Origin: Myxococcales bacterium
GTDB taxonomy: Bacteria > Myxococcota_A > Polyangia > Haliangiales > Haliangiaceae
Direction of reading: 5' to 3'
DNA length: 64,000 bases
NCBI GenBank assembly: GCA_016707895.1
Contig: JADJGV010000001.1
Span: forward strand, 731,501 to 795,500
Shown: piece by piece, positions 45,127-55,474 of the stretch
Numbering within the stretch: the first letter of the stretch is position 1
How the letters are laid out: every line of letters begins with the position of its first letter
The notes under the pieces: model-generated
The model's database searches: none
What the model was told of the DNA's origin: nothing
What the model saw: only the letters and a program-made list of their open reading frames with translations
Made by a program: the position numbers and the translations under genes

Positions 45127-45546
45127 ATGCCGCGCATGACCGCCGCCGAGATCGACGCGTTGCTCGTCGCCAGCTTCCCGCAGGCGCGCGGGTTCTGCGC
45201 CATCGAGGCCATCCGCGACGACGAGCTCGACTGCGTCGTCCGCTACCGCGACGCGTTCCTGCGCCCGGGCGGCACGCTGTCGGGGCCGACGCTGATGACG
45301 CTGGCCGACACCGCGATGTACTTCCTCGTCCTGGCGATGACCGGCCCGCAGCCGCTGGCCGTGACCTCGAGCCTCACGATCAACTTCCTGCGCAAGCCGC
45401 CGCCGGCCGATCTGCACGCGACCGCGCGGATGCTGAAGCTCGGCGCGCGGCTCGCGGTGGGCGAGGTCCACCTGCGCGGCGGCGACGCGCCGCGGGTGCT
45501 GGTCGCGCAGGCCTCGGTGACATACGCGCTGCCCGCGCCCGCGTAG
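45127..45546 (+). CDS. PaaI/hotdog thioesterase
   Basis: 139 residues of the hotdog thioesterase superfamily: 'FLRPGGTLSGPTLMTLADTAMYFLV' (in parts RPGGTLSGPTLMTLADT), 'AVTSSLTINFLRKP' and 'LAVGEVHLRGGDAPRVLVAQASVTYALP' (in parts). This family hydrolyses acyl-CoA thioesters; no substrate can be read. It begins 14 bases after the strong hairpin that follows hsp20. ATG 45136 is an alternative start. Confidence 0.85.
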   Translation: MPRMTAAEIDALLVASFPQARGFCAIEAIRDDELDCVVRYRDAFLRPGGTLSGPTLMTLADTAMYFLVLAMTGPQPLAVTSSLTINFLRKPPPADLHATARMLKLGARLAVGEVHLRGGDAPRVLVAQASVTYALPAPA

Positions 45547-45570
45547 CCGGCTGCGCGCGCCGCGTCAGAG

Positions 45571-45590
45571 CCTCGCCAGGCTGTGCGAGG
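45571..45590 (+). terminator. Hairpin after the thioesterase gene
   Basis: CCTCGC, 8-base loop CAGGCTGT, GCGAGG; located 25 bases after the stop. No T-run. Confidence 0.35.
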
Positions 45591-45685
45591 TCCATCACCG
45601 CCGCGCGTCGCAACCACTTGGACCGTCGTCGCCTTCGGCGTGGTCCAGCCATTGCACCATGAGCCTTCACTCACCTGGAGGCCCC

Positions 45686-46312
45686 ATGTCCCGCACTCGC
45701 CTGGTCGCGCTCGCCGTCGCGACCTCGTTCCTCACCGCCTGCGGCGCGCAGTACACCATCGCCGACCGCAGCAAGCTGTCGGCCTCGCGCGGCTCGCTGC
45801 TCGCCGCGTCGAACCTGCTGCCCTTGCCCGGCCAGACGCCGCCCGACGTCAGCGCGCACCTCGCGCAGGCCCTCGAGATGTACCAGCTGCAGGCGGGCCT
45901 GCTGAAGGAGCGCCGCAACAAGGTGCGCGCGCGCCGCCGCGGGCTGTCGACCGCCGCGTTCGGGTTCGGCGCCGCCGGCCTGGCTGGCACGATGGGCGAG
46001 GTGATCTCGCTCGACGGCGATCGCGAGAGCCGGGCGGTCGGCCTGACCGCGCTGATCGCGCTCGGGGCCGCCACCGTGTTCAAGATCGGTGAGACACTGC
46101 AGGAGGACACCTCCTCGGTCGACGCCAAGATCACGCTGCTCGACCGCTACTACGAAGCCATGCTCGTCGACCTCCGTCGCATCCAGGACAGCGTGCTGGT
46201 CACCGGCGACCCGGCCAAGGACACCGCGGCGCAGCGCGAGGCGTCGATCCAGATGTCGACGATCATCGAGACCTTCATCCACGACGCGCAAGAGATCAAC
46301 GTGAAGGGCTGA
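45686..46312 (+). CDS. Lipoprotein, unknown
   Basis: 208 residues. Lipoprotein signal MSRTRLVALAVATSFLTACGAQ (lipobox TACG). A helical first half ('LLAASNLLPLPGQTPPDVSAHLAQALEMYQLQAGLLKERRNKVRAR', in parts) is followed by a Gly/Ala hydrophobic stretch ('LSTAAFGFGAAGLAGTMG', 'AVGLTALIALGAATVFKIG') and a helical tail. GGAGG is 4 bases upstream of the ATG. Two bases separate it from the PAP2 gene, probably an operon. Not recognised. Confidence 0.75.
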   Translation: MSRTRLVALAVATSFLTACGAQYTIADRSKLSASRGSLLAASNLLPLPGQTPPDVSAHLAQALEMYQLQAGLLKERRNKVRARRRGLSTAAFGFGAAGLAGTMGEVISLDGDRESRAVGLTALIALGAATVFKIGETLQEDTSSVDAKITLLDRYYEAMLVDLRRIQDSVLVTGDPAKDTAAQREASIQMSTIIETFIHDAQEINVKG

Positions 46313-46314
46313 TC

Positions 46315-47103
46315 GTGCGGACCGCCATCCTCGCCACCCTCGTCGTCGCCGCGCTGGCCCCGACCGCGGCCCGCGCCGACGAGCCGTGCCCGGTCAACGG
46401 GCTCGACTGCCTCGCGGTGTCGCAGTTCTCGGCCACCGCCGACGCCACCAGCGACGCGTTCTTCGTCACCGCCCTCGCGCTGCCGATCGGCCTCGAGCTG
46501 GGCCGCGGCCTCGGCGACGACGCGCTGCGCCGCGGCGCCGCGTACGTCAGCGCGGTCGGCGCCACCGCGCTCACCGCCGGCGTGGTCAAGCTGGTGGCGC
46601 GCCGGGACCGCCCGTACACGTACAACCGCCACCCCGGCGTGGTCGAGTACACCGCCCAGGCCCGCGGCAACGATCACTCGTTCTTCTCGGGCCACACCAG
46701 CCTGGCGTTCGCCGCGGTCACCTCGGGCGCGACGCTGTACAACCCGACCAGCCACGACGACACCGCGCGGCTCGGCATCTGGGGCGGCGCCGGCGCGGTC
46801 GCCGCCGCCACCGGCGTCTTGCGCATCCGCGCCGGCCAGCACTTCCCGACCGACGTCATCGTCGGCGCGGTGGTCGGCACCGGCTTCGGCATCGGCCTCA
46901 CCTACGCGCTGGCGCCCGAGCGGTCGCTGCGCGGCACCGACCTGGCGGCGCTGGGCGCCGGCGTCGCGGTCGGCGCGATCGCCGCGGCGCTGGTGCCGAT
47001 GCCGTCCGACGTGCGGCTGCCGCTGGGCCTGCGCGACGTCGCGCTGGCGCCAACGGTGGCGCCGGGCCACGCCGGCCTGGCGCTGTCAGGCACGCTGCGC
47101 TGA
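46315..47103 (+). CDS. PAP2-family phosphatase
   Basis: 262 residues, GTG start. A cleavable signal (LATLVVAALAPTAARA) precedes a PAP2 superfamily domain with the three motifs: 'KLVARRDRPY' (K..xRxxRP), 'SFFSGHTS' (PSGH) and 'RIRAGQHFPTDVIVG' (SR...H...D). These acid phosphatases act on lipid phosphates (phosphatidate, undecaprenyl-PP) or phosphorylated intermediates in the periplasm. Several hydrophobic segments fit a membrane enzyme. Co-transcription with the preceding lipoprotein is likely. Confidence 0.9.
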   Translation: MRTAILATLVVAALAPTAARADEPCPVNGLDCLAVSQFSATADATSDAFFVTALALPIGLELGRGLGDDALRRGAAYVSAVGATALTAGVVKLVARRDRPYTYNRHPGVVEYTAQARGNDHSFFSGHTSLAFAAVTSGATLYNPTSHDDTARLGIWGGAGAVAAATGVLRIRAGQHFPTDVIVGAVVGTGFGIGLTYALAPERSLRGTDLAALGAGVAVGAIAAALVPMPSDVRLPLGLRDVALAPTVAPGHAGLALSGTLR

Positions 47104-47119
47104 AGCCCTCGGGCGGCCG

Positions 47120-48316
47120 TCACCGCTCGCAGATGCCGGTCGCGGGGAGGCGCGAACACGCGCCGGTGGTGCCGCAGGTGCCGAGCTTCGGGACGAGCTG
47201 GAACCGCGCGGTCGCGACGCCCGCGGCCGTGTCGAACGTCACGACGACCGGGCGCTCGGTCAGCGCGACGCGTTGGGTGGGGGCCAGCTCGATGCGCAGC
47301 GTACACGGCGGCGTGATCGACGCCGTCGTGTCTTCGTAGGCGTCCATGGCGATGACGACGCGCGGGGCGGCGCAGGCCGTGTAGGGCAGCGACACCTCCA
47401 CCACCGACGACGGCTGGCACAGGAGCGAGTTGGTAGGATCGAACTCGCTGGGCTGCGTCGGCAGATCGCAGATGATCGCGTCGGGCAAGGCGGCGCCCTG
47501 CATCCACCGCGCCCACAGGCACGCGCGCGGATCGGTGTCGGGCCAGTCGCCGCGACACGACAAGCCCGCCCCACACGAGCCCTCGGACAGACAGGTCGAC
47601 GCGCCGCTGCATGCCGGGTCGGCGTCGCAGGTGTAGGCGGTCGAGCCGGCCGCGTCGTCGCGACAGACGGTGTGGTTCCCGATGGCGCAGGCGCCGGGCG
47701 TGTCGTCGAGGCAGGGCTGGCAACGGTCGATCACGCAACCGGCACGGGCGGCCGCGGTGGGCGCGTCGAGGTCGCAGTGGTCGCGATCCTCGCAGTCGGC
47801 GTCGGCGCGCAACCCGTCGCAGTCGAAGTCGCTGCCGCGGACGAAGTAGCGCGGCGTGCTGTCCGCGAACCGGACACAGCGACCGCCGGCTCCGCCCCAC
47901 GCCTCGACCTCCGCCGCGCGGCGCGCCGTCAGCACGCCGACGCGGTCGATGACGTCCCCCGCCGCGACCACCTGGAGGGTGCCGCTGCCGTCGCGGCGGA
48001 GGCCGATCGCGACGACCTGGCGCGGCAGGTAGAAGCTGTCGAACTCCAGGTGGTACGAGGCGCCGCCGCCCGTGAAGTCACGTCCCCAGGTCAGCGCGTA
48101 CCCGACGAGGGCCGGCTCGGACGCGAGATCGCCGCGCGCGCGCCGACCGGGCGTGATCGGGCCGGTCTCGGCGGCCAGATCCGAGGCATACACCTCGATC
48201 CGGTCGAGCGGCTGATCGGAGGTGAAGTCGATCGCGACGACGGGATCGATGTCGTCGCCGCTGCTCGACCAGCAGCCGACCGAGCCGAGCGTCGCGATCA
48301 ACAGCCAGCGCCTCAT
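47120..48316 (-). CDS. Cysteine-rich lipoprotein, unknown
   Basis: 398 residues. Signal MRRWLLIATLGSVGCWSSSG with lipobox SVGC. More than 30 cysteines in the mature chain, densest in the middle ('DFDCDGLRADADCEDRDHCD', 'CQPCLDDTPGACAIGNHTVC'), with Asp-rich spacers reminiscent of DUF4215/EGF-like myxobacterial stalks. The C-terminal ~150 residues look beta-rich. Convergent with the PAP2 gene. Function unknown; surface exposure is probable. Confidence 0.75.
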   Translation of the reverse strand: MRRWLLIATLGSVGCWSSSGDDIDPVVAIDFTSDQPLDRIEVYASDLAAETGPITPGRRARGDLASEPALVGYALTWGRDFTGGGASYHLEFDSFYLPRQVVAIGLRRDGSGTLQVVAAGDVIDRVGVLTARRAAEVEAWGGAGGRCVRFADSTPRYFVRGSDFDCDGLRADADCEDRDHCDLDAPTAAARAGCVIDRCQPCLDDTPGACAIGNHTVCRDDAAGSTAYTCDADPACSGASTCLSEGSCGAGLSCRGDWPDTDPRACLWARWMQGAALPDAIICDLPTQPSEFDPTNSLLCQPSSVVEVSLPYTACAAPRVVIAMDAYEDTTASITPPCTLRIELAPTQRVALTERPVVVTFDTAAGVATARFQLVPKLGTCGTTGACSRLPATGICER

Positions 48317-48426
48317 CGGGCCATCATCGCCCGCGGGCGGGCGGCGCGGGCGCGACCGCCGACGCGGGTGCGACGGCCGTCACGGTCGCCTGGCCCCCGG
48401 CTGCCGGGTCGACGGCGGCCGCCTGG

Positions 48427-49341
48427 TCAGCGCCGCGCCGCGATCCAGTCGCGCATCGCCGGTGGCGGCGGCCGCTCGAAGCGCAGCCGCTCGCCGCTGA
48501 CCGGGTGGATGAAGCCCAGCGTCGCGGCGTGCAGCATCAGCCGCGGCGCCGCCAGCACCACGCCGCCGGCGTTGCGGAAGTCCTTGTCGTAGACCTCCTC
48601 GCCGACCAGCGGGTGGCCGTTCTCGGACAGGTGGATGCGGATCTGGTGGGTCTTGCCGGTCTCCAGCTGGATCTCGCAGACCGTCGCGTCGCGCAGCCGC
48701 TCGAGGATCCGCACGTGGGTCACGGCGCGCTTGCCCTGGTGGGCGTGCGAGGTCGAGCCGCGGATGCCGTCGCCGCGGTCGGCCACCAGCCACGACTCGA
48801 TCGTCTGCGCGCGCACCGCGCCGTGGGCCACGCAGACGTACGTGCGCTCGCAGGAGTGATCGCGCAGCTGCGCCGCCAGCCCCAGCTCGCCGCGCTTGCT
48901 CTTGGCGAACATCAACAAGCCCGAGGTCGCCTTGTCGATGCGGTGGACGACGTGCAGCGGGGTCTGGGTCGCCTGCTTGCCCATGCGCCGCCACGCCGCG
49001 CGGATCAGGTCCATCGCGGTGCCGGTCTCGCGATCGTCGTACGGCACCGACGACACCCCGGCCGGCTTGTCGATGACGATCACGTGGGCGTCGTCGTGGA
49101 CCACGTCGGCCTCGCGCAGGGGATCGCGAGGTTTCGGCGCGGCCAGCCGGACCTCGACCGCCTCGCCGCCGCGCATGCGCGCGTCGATCGCCAGCACCGC
49201 GGCGCCGCCGATCAGCACCTTGCCGGTGGCGATCCACTTCTTCACCACCGACCACGGCTCGCCGCTGGCGTCGCGCACCACCGCCGCCAGCGTGGCCCCG
49301 GCGGCCGCCGCGGGCACGGTCCAGGGAGCGGGCACCGGCAT
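48427..49341 (-). CDS. RluA/RluD-family pseudouridine synthase
   Basis: 304 residues. An N-terminal S4-like RNA-binding region (about 20-75: 'SVVKKWIATGKVLIGGAAV') leads into the synthase domain with the catalytic Asp motif 'VHRIDKATSGLLMFAKS' and 'CEIQLETGKTHQIRIHLSENGHPLVGE' (in parts LETGKTHQIRIHLSENGHP). It would make pseudouridine in 23S rRNA or tRNA. ATG 49341 is preferred over an upstream start at 49461 whose extra residues are low-complexity and non-conserved. The upstream 193 bases are shared with the divergent membrane protein gene. Confidence 0.92.
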   Translation of the reverse strand: MPVPAPWTVPAAAAGATLAAVVRDASGEPWSVVKKWIATGKVLIGGAAVLAIDARMRGGEAVEVRLAAPKPRDPLREADVVHDDAHVIVIDKPAGVSSVPYDDRETGTAMDLIRAAWRRMGKQATQTPLHVVHRIDKATSGLLMFAKSKRGELGLAAQLRDHSCERTYVCVAHGAVRAQTIESWLVADRGDGIRGSTSHAHQGKRAVTHVRILERLRDATVCEIQLETGKTHQIRIHLSENGHPLVGEEVYDKDFRNAGGVVLAAPRLMLHAATLGFIHPVSGERLRFERPPPPAMRDWIAARR

Positions 49342-49534
49342 CGGGCGTGTGTACTGCGCGGGCGATCGGGTCGCAACCGACCCATGCCGCGATGGCACCC
49401 GGGCCGGCCCGGACCCAACCCGGACCCAACCCGAGGGCCACCTACATGAGGTTCCAGGCACCTACGCGATGGCACCGGGGCTGCACTAGGGCTCGGCACC
49501 GATAACCCGAACCCGACCCACTGGAGATACCGTC

Positions 49535-49927
49535 ATGAAGCCCATCAAGTTCGTCCTGCTCGCCCTCGGTGCCATCTGCCTGATCGCTGTCTTCCTCCCG
49601 TTCATCGACGTCGGCCCGATCAAGGCCTCGTTCTGGGAGCTCCGCAAGGCGAAGGCCGCGCCGACCTTCATCGCGCTGCTCGCCTCGCTCGGCCTGATCG
49701 CGCTGGCGACGACCGGCGTCATGGCCAAGTCCTTCGGTCGCGGCCGGGCGGCCGGCGCGGCCGTCCTCGGCCTTGTCATCGCGATCATCACGATCGTCCA
49801 GTTCGAGGCCGAGATGCCGTTCGGCAAGGTCGCCGGCATGGGCGCCAAGCTCCTCCTGGTGGGTGGCCTCGCCGGGTTCGCGGCCAGCATCGTCGCGCTC
49901 ATCAAGCCCGACCGCGGCCTGGCCTGA
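49535..49927 (+). CDS. Small four-helix membrane protein
   Basis: 130 residues with four hydrophobic segments: 'FVLLALGAICLIAVFLPFI', 'TFIALLASLGLIALATTGVM', 'AAVLGLVIAIITIVQF' and 'LLLVGGLAGFAASIVALI'. GGAG-like 'ACTGGAGATACC' precedes the ATG at a good distance. Function unknown. It is convergent with the phospholipase-D-like gene, ending 7 bases from it. Confidence 0.8.
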   Translation: MKPIKFVLLALGAICLIAVFLPFIDVGPIKASFWELRKAKAAPTFIALLASLGLIALATTGVMAKSFGRGRAAGAAVLGLVIAIITIVQFEAEMPFGKVAGMGAKLLLVGGLAGFAASIVALIKPDRGLA

Positions 49928-49934
49928 TCCGTCG

Positions 49935-50636
49935 TCACTCGCGCTTGCGCCGCGACCGCTTGGTCGCGGCCTTCGCGCGTTTCGGCGGCGACTTCGGTGA
50001 CGGCGGCGGCGGCGGCGCGACCTCGACGAGATCGAGCGGCTTCGGGCACAGGTCGCGCAGCTTGCAGCCTTTGCACTCGCCCCCGCGCCACACCCGATCG
50101 TACAGGCCCTGCACCTGATCGAGCAGCGGCCCGTCGTCGGTGACCACGCCCAGCTCGAAGTTGCGCCGGCCGCTGCCGCGCGCGCCCAGGCCGGCGCCGG
50201 TCCAGTTGGCCGAGCCCAGGTACAGGAGCGCGCCGTCGACCACGACGATCTTCCAGTGGACCCGCGGGCACTGCCGCAGCGCCAGGCCTGCCGCCAGCCC
50301 CGGGTGCTGCGCGCGCGCGGCCACGAACGGTCGCGACGGGCGATCGGCGTGCAGCACCCGCAGCTCCACGCCGCGCGCCGCCAGCTCGGCCAGCGCCGCC
50401 AGGATCGATCGATACGCCACCTTGCCGACCTGCCGCCGCCGCCCCGGCGCCGCGCGGTGGTCCTCGATCATCAGCTCCTTGAGGTTGGCGGTGCCGATCC
50501 AGACGCTGGTCTCGGCCGCCAGCACCGCCGCGATCACCCGCTGGTAGTGCCCGCGGCCGCCGATCAGCTCGATCGCCACCGGCCGCGCCGGCGTGACCAG
50601 ATCGATCGGCGAGGACGCGCGCGCGGCCACGCTCAC
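49935..50636 (-). CDS. Single-HKD phospholipase-D-like protein with C-terminal Cys cluster
   Basis: 233 residues, GTG start inside the stop of the upstream AAA+ gene. One HKD motif is present: 'VHWKIVVVDGALLYLGSANWTG' (in parts: HWKIVVVDG, LYLGSANWTG). Single-HKD proteins of this kind act as nucleases or lipases after dimerising. Near the end 'GGECKGCKLRDLCPKPLDL' carries C-x2-C-x5-C, perhaps a metal site, followed by a Lys/Arg-rich tail. It is the last gene of the unit that starts with the DUF4157-Tae4-like cargo. Role possibly accessory or nuclease effector. Confidence 0.82.
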   Translation of the reverse strand: MSVAARASSPIDLVTPARPVAIELIGGRGHYQRVIAAVLAAETSVWIGTANLKELMIEDHRAAPGRRRQVGKVAYRSILAALAELAARGVELRVLHADRPSRPFVAARAQHPGLAAGLALRQCPRVHWKIVVVDGALLYLGSANWTGAGLGARGSGRRNFELGVVTDDGPLLDQVQGLYDRVWRGGECKGCKLRDLCPKPLDLVEVAPPPPPSPKSPPKRAKAATKRSRRKRE

Positions 50637-52612
50637 CGCCGCGTCGTCGCCAGCACCTGGCCCATCGACAGGTACTCGCCGCGGCCGGCGGCCACGACGG
50701 TCTCCTGATCGATCGTGCCGCGGCCGTCGGCGGCGGCCAGGAACGCCGCGGCCAGCGCGGCGTTGCGGATGTTGGCGCCCGACATCTTGGGGTAGAGCTG
50801 CGACAGCGCGTCGTAGTCGAGGTCGTCGCCCAGCGGCGCGCCGTCGGTGGCCAGCAGCCGCTGCCACAGCTGCGCCCGCTCCTCGTCGTCGGGGTGCGGG
50901 AAGACGATGTGCGCGGCGAGCCGGCGCTTGAGCGCCTTGTCGATCGCGGTGTCGAGGTTGGTCGTGAGGATCACGACGCCGCCGAACCGCTCGATGCGCT
51001 GCAAGAGGAAGTTGACCTCGAGGTTGGCGTAGCGATCGTTGGCGCCCTTGACGTCGCTGGTGCGCTGGCCGAACAGCGCGTCGGCCTCGTCGAACAACAG
51101 CAGCGCGTGGCCGGCCTCGGCGGCGTCGAAGATCATCGCCAGCTGCTTCTCGGTCTCGCCGACCCACTTGCTGACCACCTTCGACAGGTCGACCTGGTAC
51201 AGGTCGAGCTCGAGCTCGGCGGCGATCAGCCCGGCCACCATCGTCTTGCCGGTGCCGGGCGGGCCCGAGAACAGCGCCGCGACGCCGACGCCGCGCGGCA
51301 TCTTGCTGCGGTAGCCCCACTGCTCGTAGACGACGTGGGCGTGGCGCACCCGGGCCGCCAGCCCGCGCACCTGCGCCAGCACGTCGTCGGCCAGCACCAG
51401 GTCGGCCCAGCCCTGCTTGACCGCGACCCGATCGGCCAGCGTGCCCAGCTTCTCGGCGATGTTGTGGCGCACGCCGGCCATCAACTCGGACAGGTCGAGC
51501 GCGGCCTTGCCGACGTGCAACAGCCGGGCGCTGTCGACCGCGCGGCGGATCGCGCCAGCGCCCAGCGGGAAGCGGATCGCCAGCGTGCGCGCGGCCTCGA
51601 CGTCGGCGCCGTGGGTGCCCCACAGCCGGGCCCGGGTCTCGACGTCGGGCACCGGCCAGCTCACCCGCACGGTCGGCGCGCGGATGCCGAGGTCGAGGCC
51701 GGGCCGCGCCGACACCAGCACCACCGGCCCGTCGCTGTCGTCGACGAACTGCGCGATCACCAGGGCCCGCTCGTCCTTGCCGCCCTCGCCGACCGCCAGC
51801 TCGTCGACGCCGACCACCACCGGGATCGCGCCGACCAGGAGCGTCTCGCGGCGCAGCGCGCGCAGCATCACCGCGAGGGCGGCGGCGCTGGGCGCGCGGG
51901 CCACCTCGACCGCCAGCGCCGGGCGCCGCGACGCCAGCGCGATCGCGGTGCGGCGCCCGGTCAGCGTCGGCCCCTCGACGAACACCGCCGCGGCGGCCGC
52001 GGTCGCGATCGGCTCGGCGATCGCCGTCAGCGCCGCGACCTGCGCCGCGTCGTGCAGCACGTCGGGGATCGCGGTCAGCCGGACGCAGTCGGGATCGACG
52101 CGCGGCGCGCCGGCCAGGTGGGTCACCAGCTCGCGCGCCGGCGCCAGCGTCCACGCGCTGGTCACGCGATCGCCGTGGCCGATCAGCACCAGCCCCGCCC
52201 GCACCAGCGGATGCGCGCCGACGAACGCCAGGCCCAGCGCCCGGGCGCGGTCGGCCGGCAGCTCGATCATCCGGCAGAACAGCGTCAGCGTCATGCCGAA
52301 GCTGGCGCGCTCGTCGAGCTCGAGCGCGTGGACCCGCATCGGCGGGTTGGCGGCCAAGGCCACCGCGGCCCACACCAGCGCGACGGTGTCGGCGTCGAGC
52401 CGGAGCGACCGGGCCAGCGCCAGCATCGGCCGCGCCGCCGGCTCGTCGGGCAGCGCCGCGATCGCGCGCTCGACCTCGGCCAGCTCGCGCTCCAGCTCGC
52501 CGCGCACGTCGACCGCGGGCGCGGGCTCGCGCCGCACCACCGCGCGCATCGCCTGCAGGTACGCGCGGTGGACCTCGAGGTCGTACTCCTGGCGGGCCAG
52601 CGTCGCGGTCAC
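50633..52612 (-). CDS. AAA+ ATPase of eCIS type
   Basis: 659 residues. A diverged first nucleotide-binding region (about 205-330, with 'FVEGPTLTGRRTAIAL' lacking the Walker Lys) is followed by an intact AAA domain: Walker A 'GPPGTGKT' (450-457), Walker B 'LLLFDEAD' (504-511), 'ILTTNLDTAIDKALKRRL' with the sensor Asn and arginine finger. It resembles the ATPase found in extracellular contractile injection systems (PVC15/Afp15-like). No other eCIS structural gene is seen here. It lies between the Tae4-like cargo and the PLD gene; 37 bases separate it from the cargo stop. Confidence 0.92.
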   Translation of the reverse strand: MTATLARQEYDLEVHRAYLQAMRAVVRREPAPAVDVRGELERELAEVERAIAALPDEPAARPMLALARSLRLDADTVALVWAAVALAANPPMRVHALELDERASFGMTLTLFCRMIELPADRARALGLAFVGAHPLVRAGLVLIGHGDRVTSAWTLAPARELVTHLAGAPRVDPDCVRLTAIPDVLHDAAQVAALTAIAEPIATAAAAAVFVEGPTLTGRRTAIALASRRPALAVEVARAPSAAALAVMLRALRRETLLVGAIPVVVGVDELAVGEGGKDERALVIAQFVDDSDGPVVLVSARPGLDLGIRAPTVRVSWPVPDVETRARLWGTHGADVEAARTLAIRFPLGAGAIRRAVDSARLLHVGKAALDLSELMAGVRHNIAEKLGTLADRVAVKQGWADLVLADDVLAQVRGLAARVRHAHVVYEQWGYRSKMPRGVGVAALFSGPPGTGKTMVAGLIAAELELDLYQVDLSKVVSKWVGETEKQLAMIFDAAEAGHALLLFDEADALFGQRTSDVKGANDRYANLEVNFLLQRIERFGGVVILTTNLDTAIDKALKRRLAAHIVFPHPDDEERAQLWQRLLATDGAPLGDDLDYDALSQLYPKMSGANIRNAALAAAFLAAADGRGTIDQETVVAAGRGEYLSMGQVLATTRR

Positions 52613-52649
52613 GCGGCGGCCATCCTCGCGACGATGCCGGCGGCGGCGA

Positions 52650-53765
<1,116 letters not shown>

Positions 53766-53860
53766 CCGCCCATCGTACCGGAGCGGCGAGGCCAAGTCAT
53801 CGCCTTCCACCGCGCCGCGGCCGCGGTGCGCGCCCGAAATTCCCGATAGGCTCGGCCGTC

Positions 53861-55474
53861 ATGCGCGCACGCCATCGCCTGATCTCGTTGCTCATCGCCG
53901 TCGCCGCCTGCGGCCCGGCCGCCGCGCCTGCGCCGGCCATCCGCCACGCGCCCCCACCCGCGGCGACGCCCGCGCCGCTCGCCGTCGCGCCCACGCCGGT
54001 CGACGCGCTGCCGATCATCCCGGCCACGCCGCAGCCCGCGCCCGACGGTCTGCTGGTGACCGCCTCGGTCGGAGATCCGCTGGCGACGCTGACCGCGCTG
54101 GTCGCCTACGCCGACGCGGTGAAGCCCGGGATCGGCGCGATGCTGTCGCCGGCCGCGGCGATCCAGCTGGCCGCCAGCCAGGGCGTCGACCTGCGCGGCG
54201 TCGACCTGACCCGCCCGGTGCGCGCGTTCTTGCTCGACCCGCGGGCCCACGCGGTGCCGGTGATCGCGGTGGTCGCGGTCGCCGACGAGGCGGCGCTGCG
54301 CGCGCAGGTCGCGGCGCTGGGCTTCGAGGTCGTGCTGCACGGCGGGTGGGCGGCGATCGGCGATCGCGCCGGCCTGCGCGCCGCCGCTCCCTACGCGCTC
54401 ACCACCGCGGTCGCGACCGCGCCGCCGGCGCTGCCCCGCGTGACGATCGCGGTGGCGACCGTGATGACCCACTACCGCGCCGAGGTGCAGGCGTTCTTCG
54501 ACCAGATGGTCGCGATGCAGCCGCCGGTGGCGCGCGCTGGCATGGCGCCGTGGCTGGCCTGGTACGCCGACGTGTTCGCGCAGCTCGACCGCGTCGAGCT
54601 CGACCTCACCGCCGACCGCGCCCGGGCCGGGCTCGCGCTGCGGCTGGTGCCGCGCCCCGACGGGTCGATCGCGGCGTTCGCGCGCCAGCAACGCCCGGGC
54701 GAGTTCAAGCTGCTCGAGCGCATGCCCGCCGCGGCGGTGGCGATGGGCGGTCGCCTCGATACCAGCGCGGTGTTCGCGCGGATGCTCGAGCTGTCGCGCC
54801 CCAACCTGATCGCGATGGGCGGGACCGAGATCGCGGACGTCGCGATGACCGCGTTCGCGCGCTGGCCTGCGCTCGCCAACGGCGAGAACGCCGTGACCGC
54901 CGTCCCGATCCCGGGCAAGCTGGCGGTGGCCGCGCTGTGGGACATCAGCGACGGCGCCGCGGCCCAGGCGCTGTGGCTCGACTACCTCACCGCGCTCGGC
55001 CGCGGCCAGCAGGGCCTGATGCAGACCCAGGTCGACACCAACGCGGCTCGCTACCGCGGCGTCCGGTTCGCGCGCGCCCGCTCGACCTCGTCGAGCACGG
55101 CCATGCAGCCGGGCATGGCGCTGTACGGCGGCCAGCTCGACGTCGCGTACGCGGTGCCGGGGCCGCTGTTCGCGATGGCGATGGGCGGCGACTCGCTCGG
55201 CCAGCTGCGGCAGCTCACCGACGTGGCGCTGCCGCGCAAGCGCCCACGGCCGACGCCGCCCGCGCTGGCCGCGACGCTCGCGCTGGCCCGCGCGGCGCAC
55301 GACAGCTACGTGATCGCCGTCGACGCGCCGGTCGTGCGCGCCGGGTTCACCGGCGGCGCGGCGCCCGCGCCGAGCACCGACGAGCTGGCGCTGCTCGCGC
55401 TCGGCTTCGACGGCGACGCCGTCGTGCTGCGCGCGGCGCTGCCGGCGACGCAGCTCGCGCCGCTCTTGCCCTGA
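53861..55474 (+). CDS. Large secreted lipoprotein, unknown
   Basis: 537 residues. Lipoprotein signal MRARHRLISLLIAVAACGPA with lipobox VAAC, then a Pro/Ala linker. The rest is a series of alpha/beta segments without cysteines: 'ALTALVAYADAVKPGIGAMLSP', 'VPVIAVVAVADEAALRAQVAAL' (in parts), 'RVTIAVATVMTHYRAEVQ', 'AAVAMGGRLDTSAVFARML'. The pattern resembles DUF3352-like or repeated substrate-binding folds but I cannot assign a family. It is divergent from the amidase cargo, with 95 bases between starts. Function unknown. Confidence 0.8.
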   Translation: MRARHRLISLLIAVAACGPAAAPAPAIRHAPPPAATPAPLAVAPTPVDALPIIPATPQPAPDGLLVTASVGDPLATLTALVAYADAVKPGIGAMLSPAAAIQLAASQGVDLRGVDLTRPVRAFLLDPRAHAVPVIAVVAVADEAALRAQVAALGFEVVLHGGWAAIGDRAGLRAAAPYALTTAVATAPPALPRVTIAVATVMTHYRAEVQAFFDQMVAMQPPVARAGMAPWLAWYADVFAQLDRVELDLTADRARAGLALRLVPRPDGSIAAFARQQRPGEFKLLERMPAAAVAMGGRLDTSAVFARMLELSRPNLIAMGGTEIADVAMTAFARWPALANGENAVTAVPIPGKLAVAALWDISDGAAAQALWLDYLTALGRGQQGLMQTQVDTNAARYRGVRFARARSTSSSTAMQPGMALYGGQLDVAYAVPGPLFAMAMGGDSLGQLRQLTDVALPRKRPRPTPPALAATLALARAAHDSYVIAVDAPVVRAGFTGGAAPAPSTDELALLALGFDGDAVVLRAALPATQLAPLLP

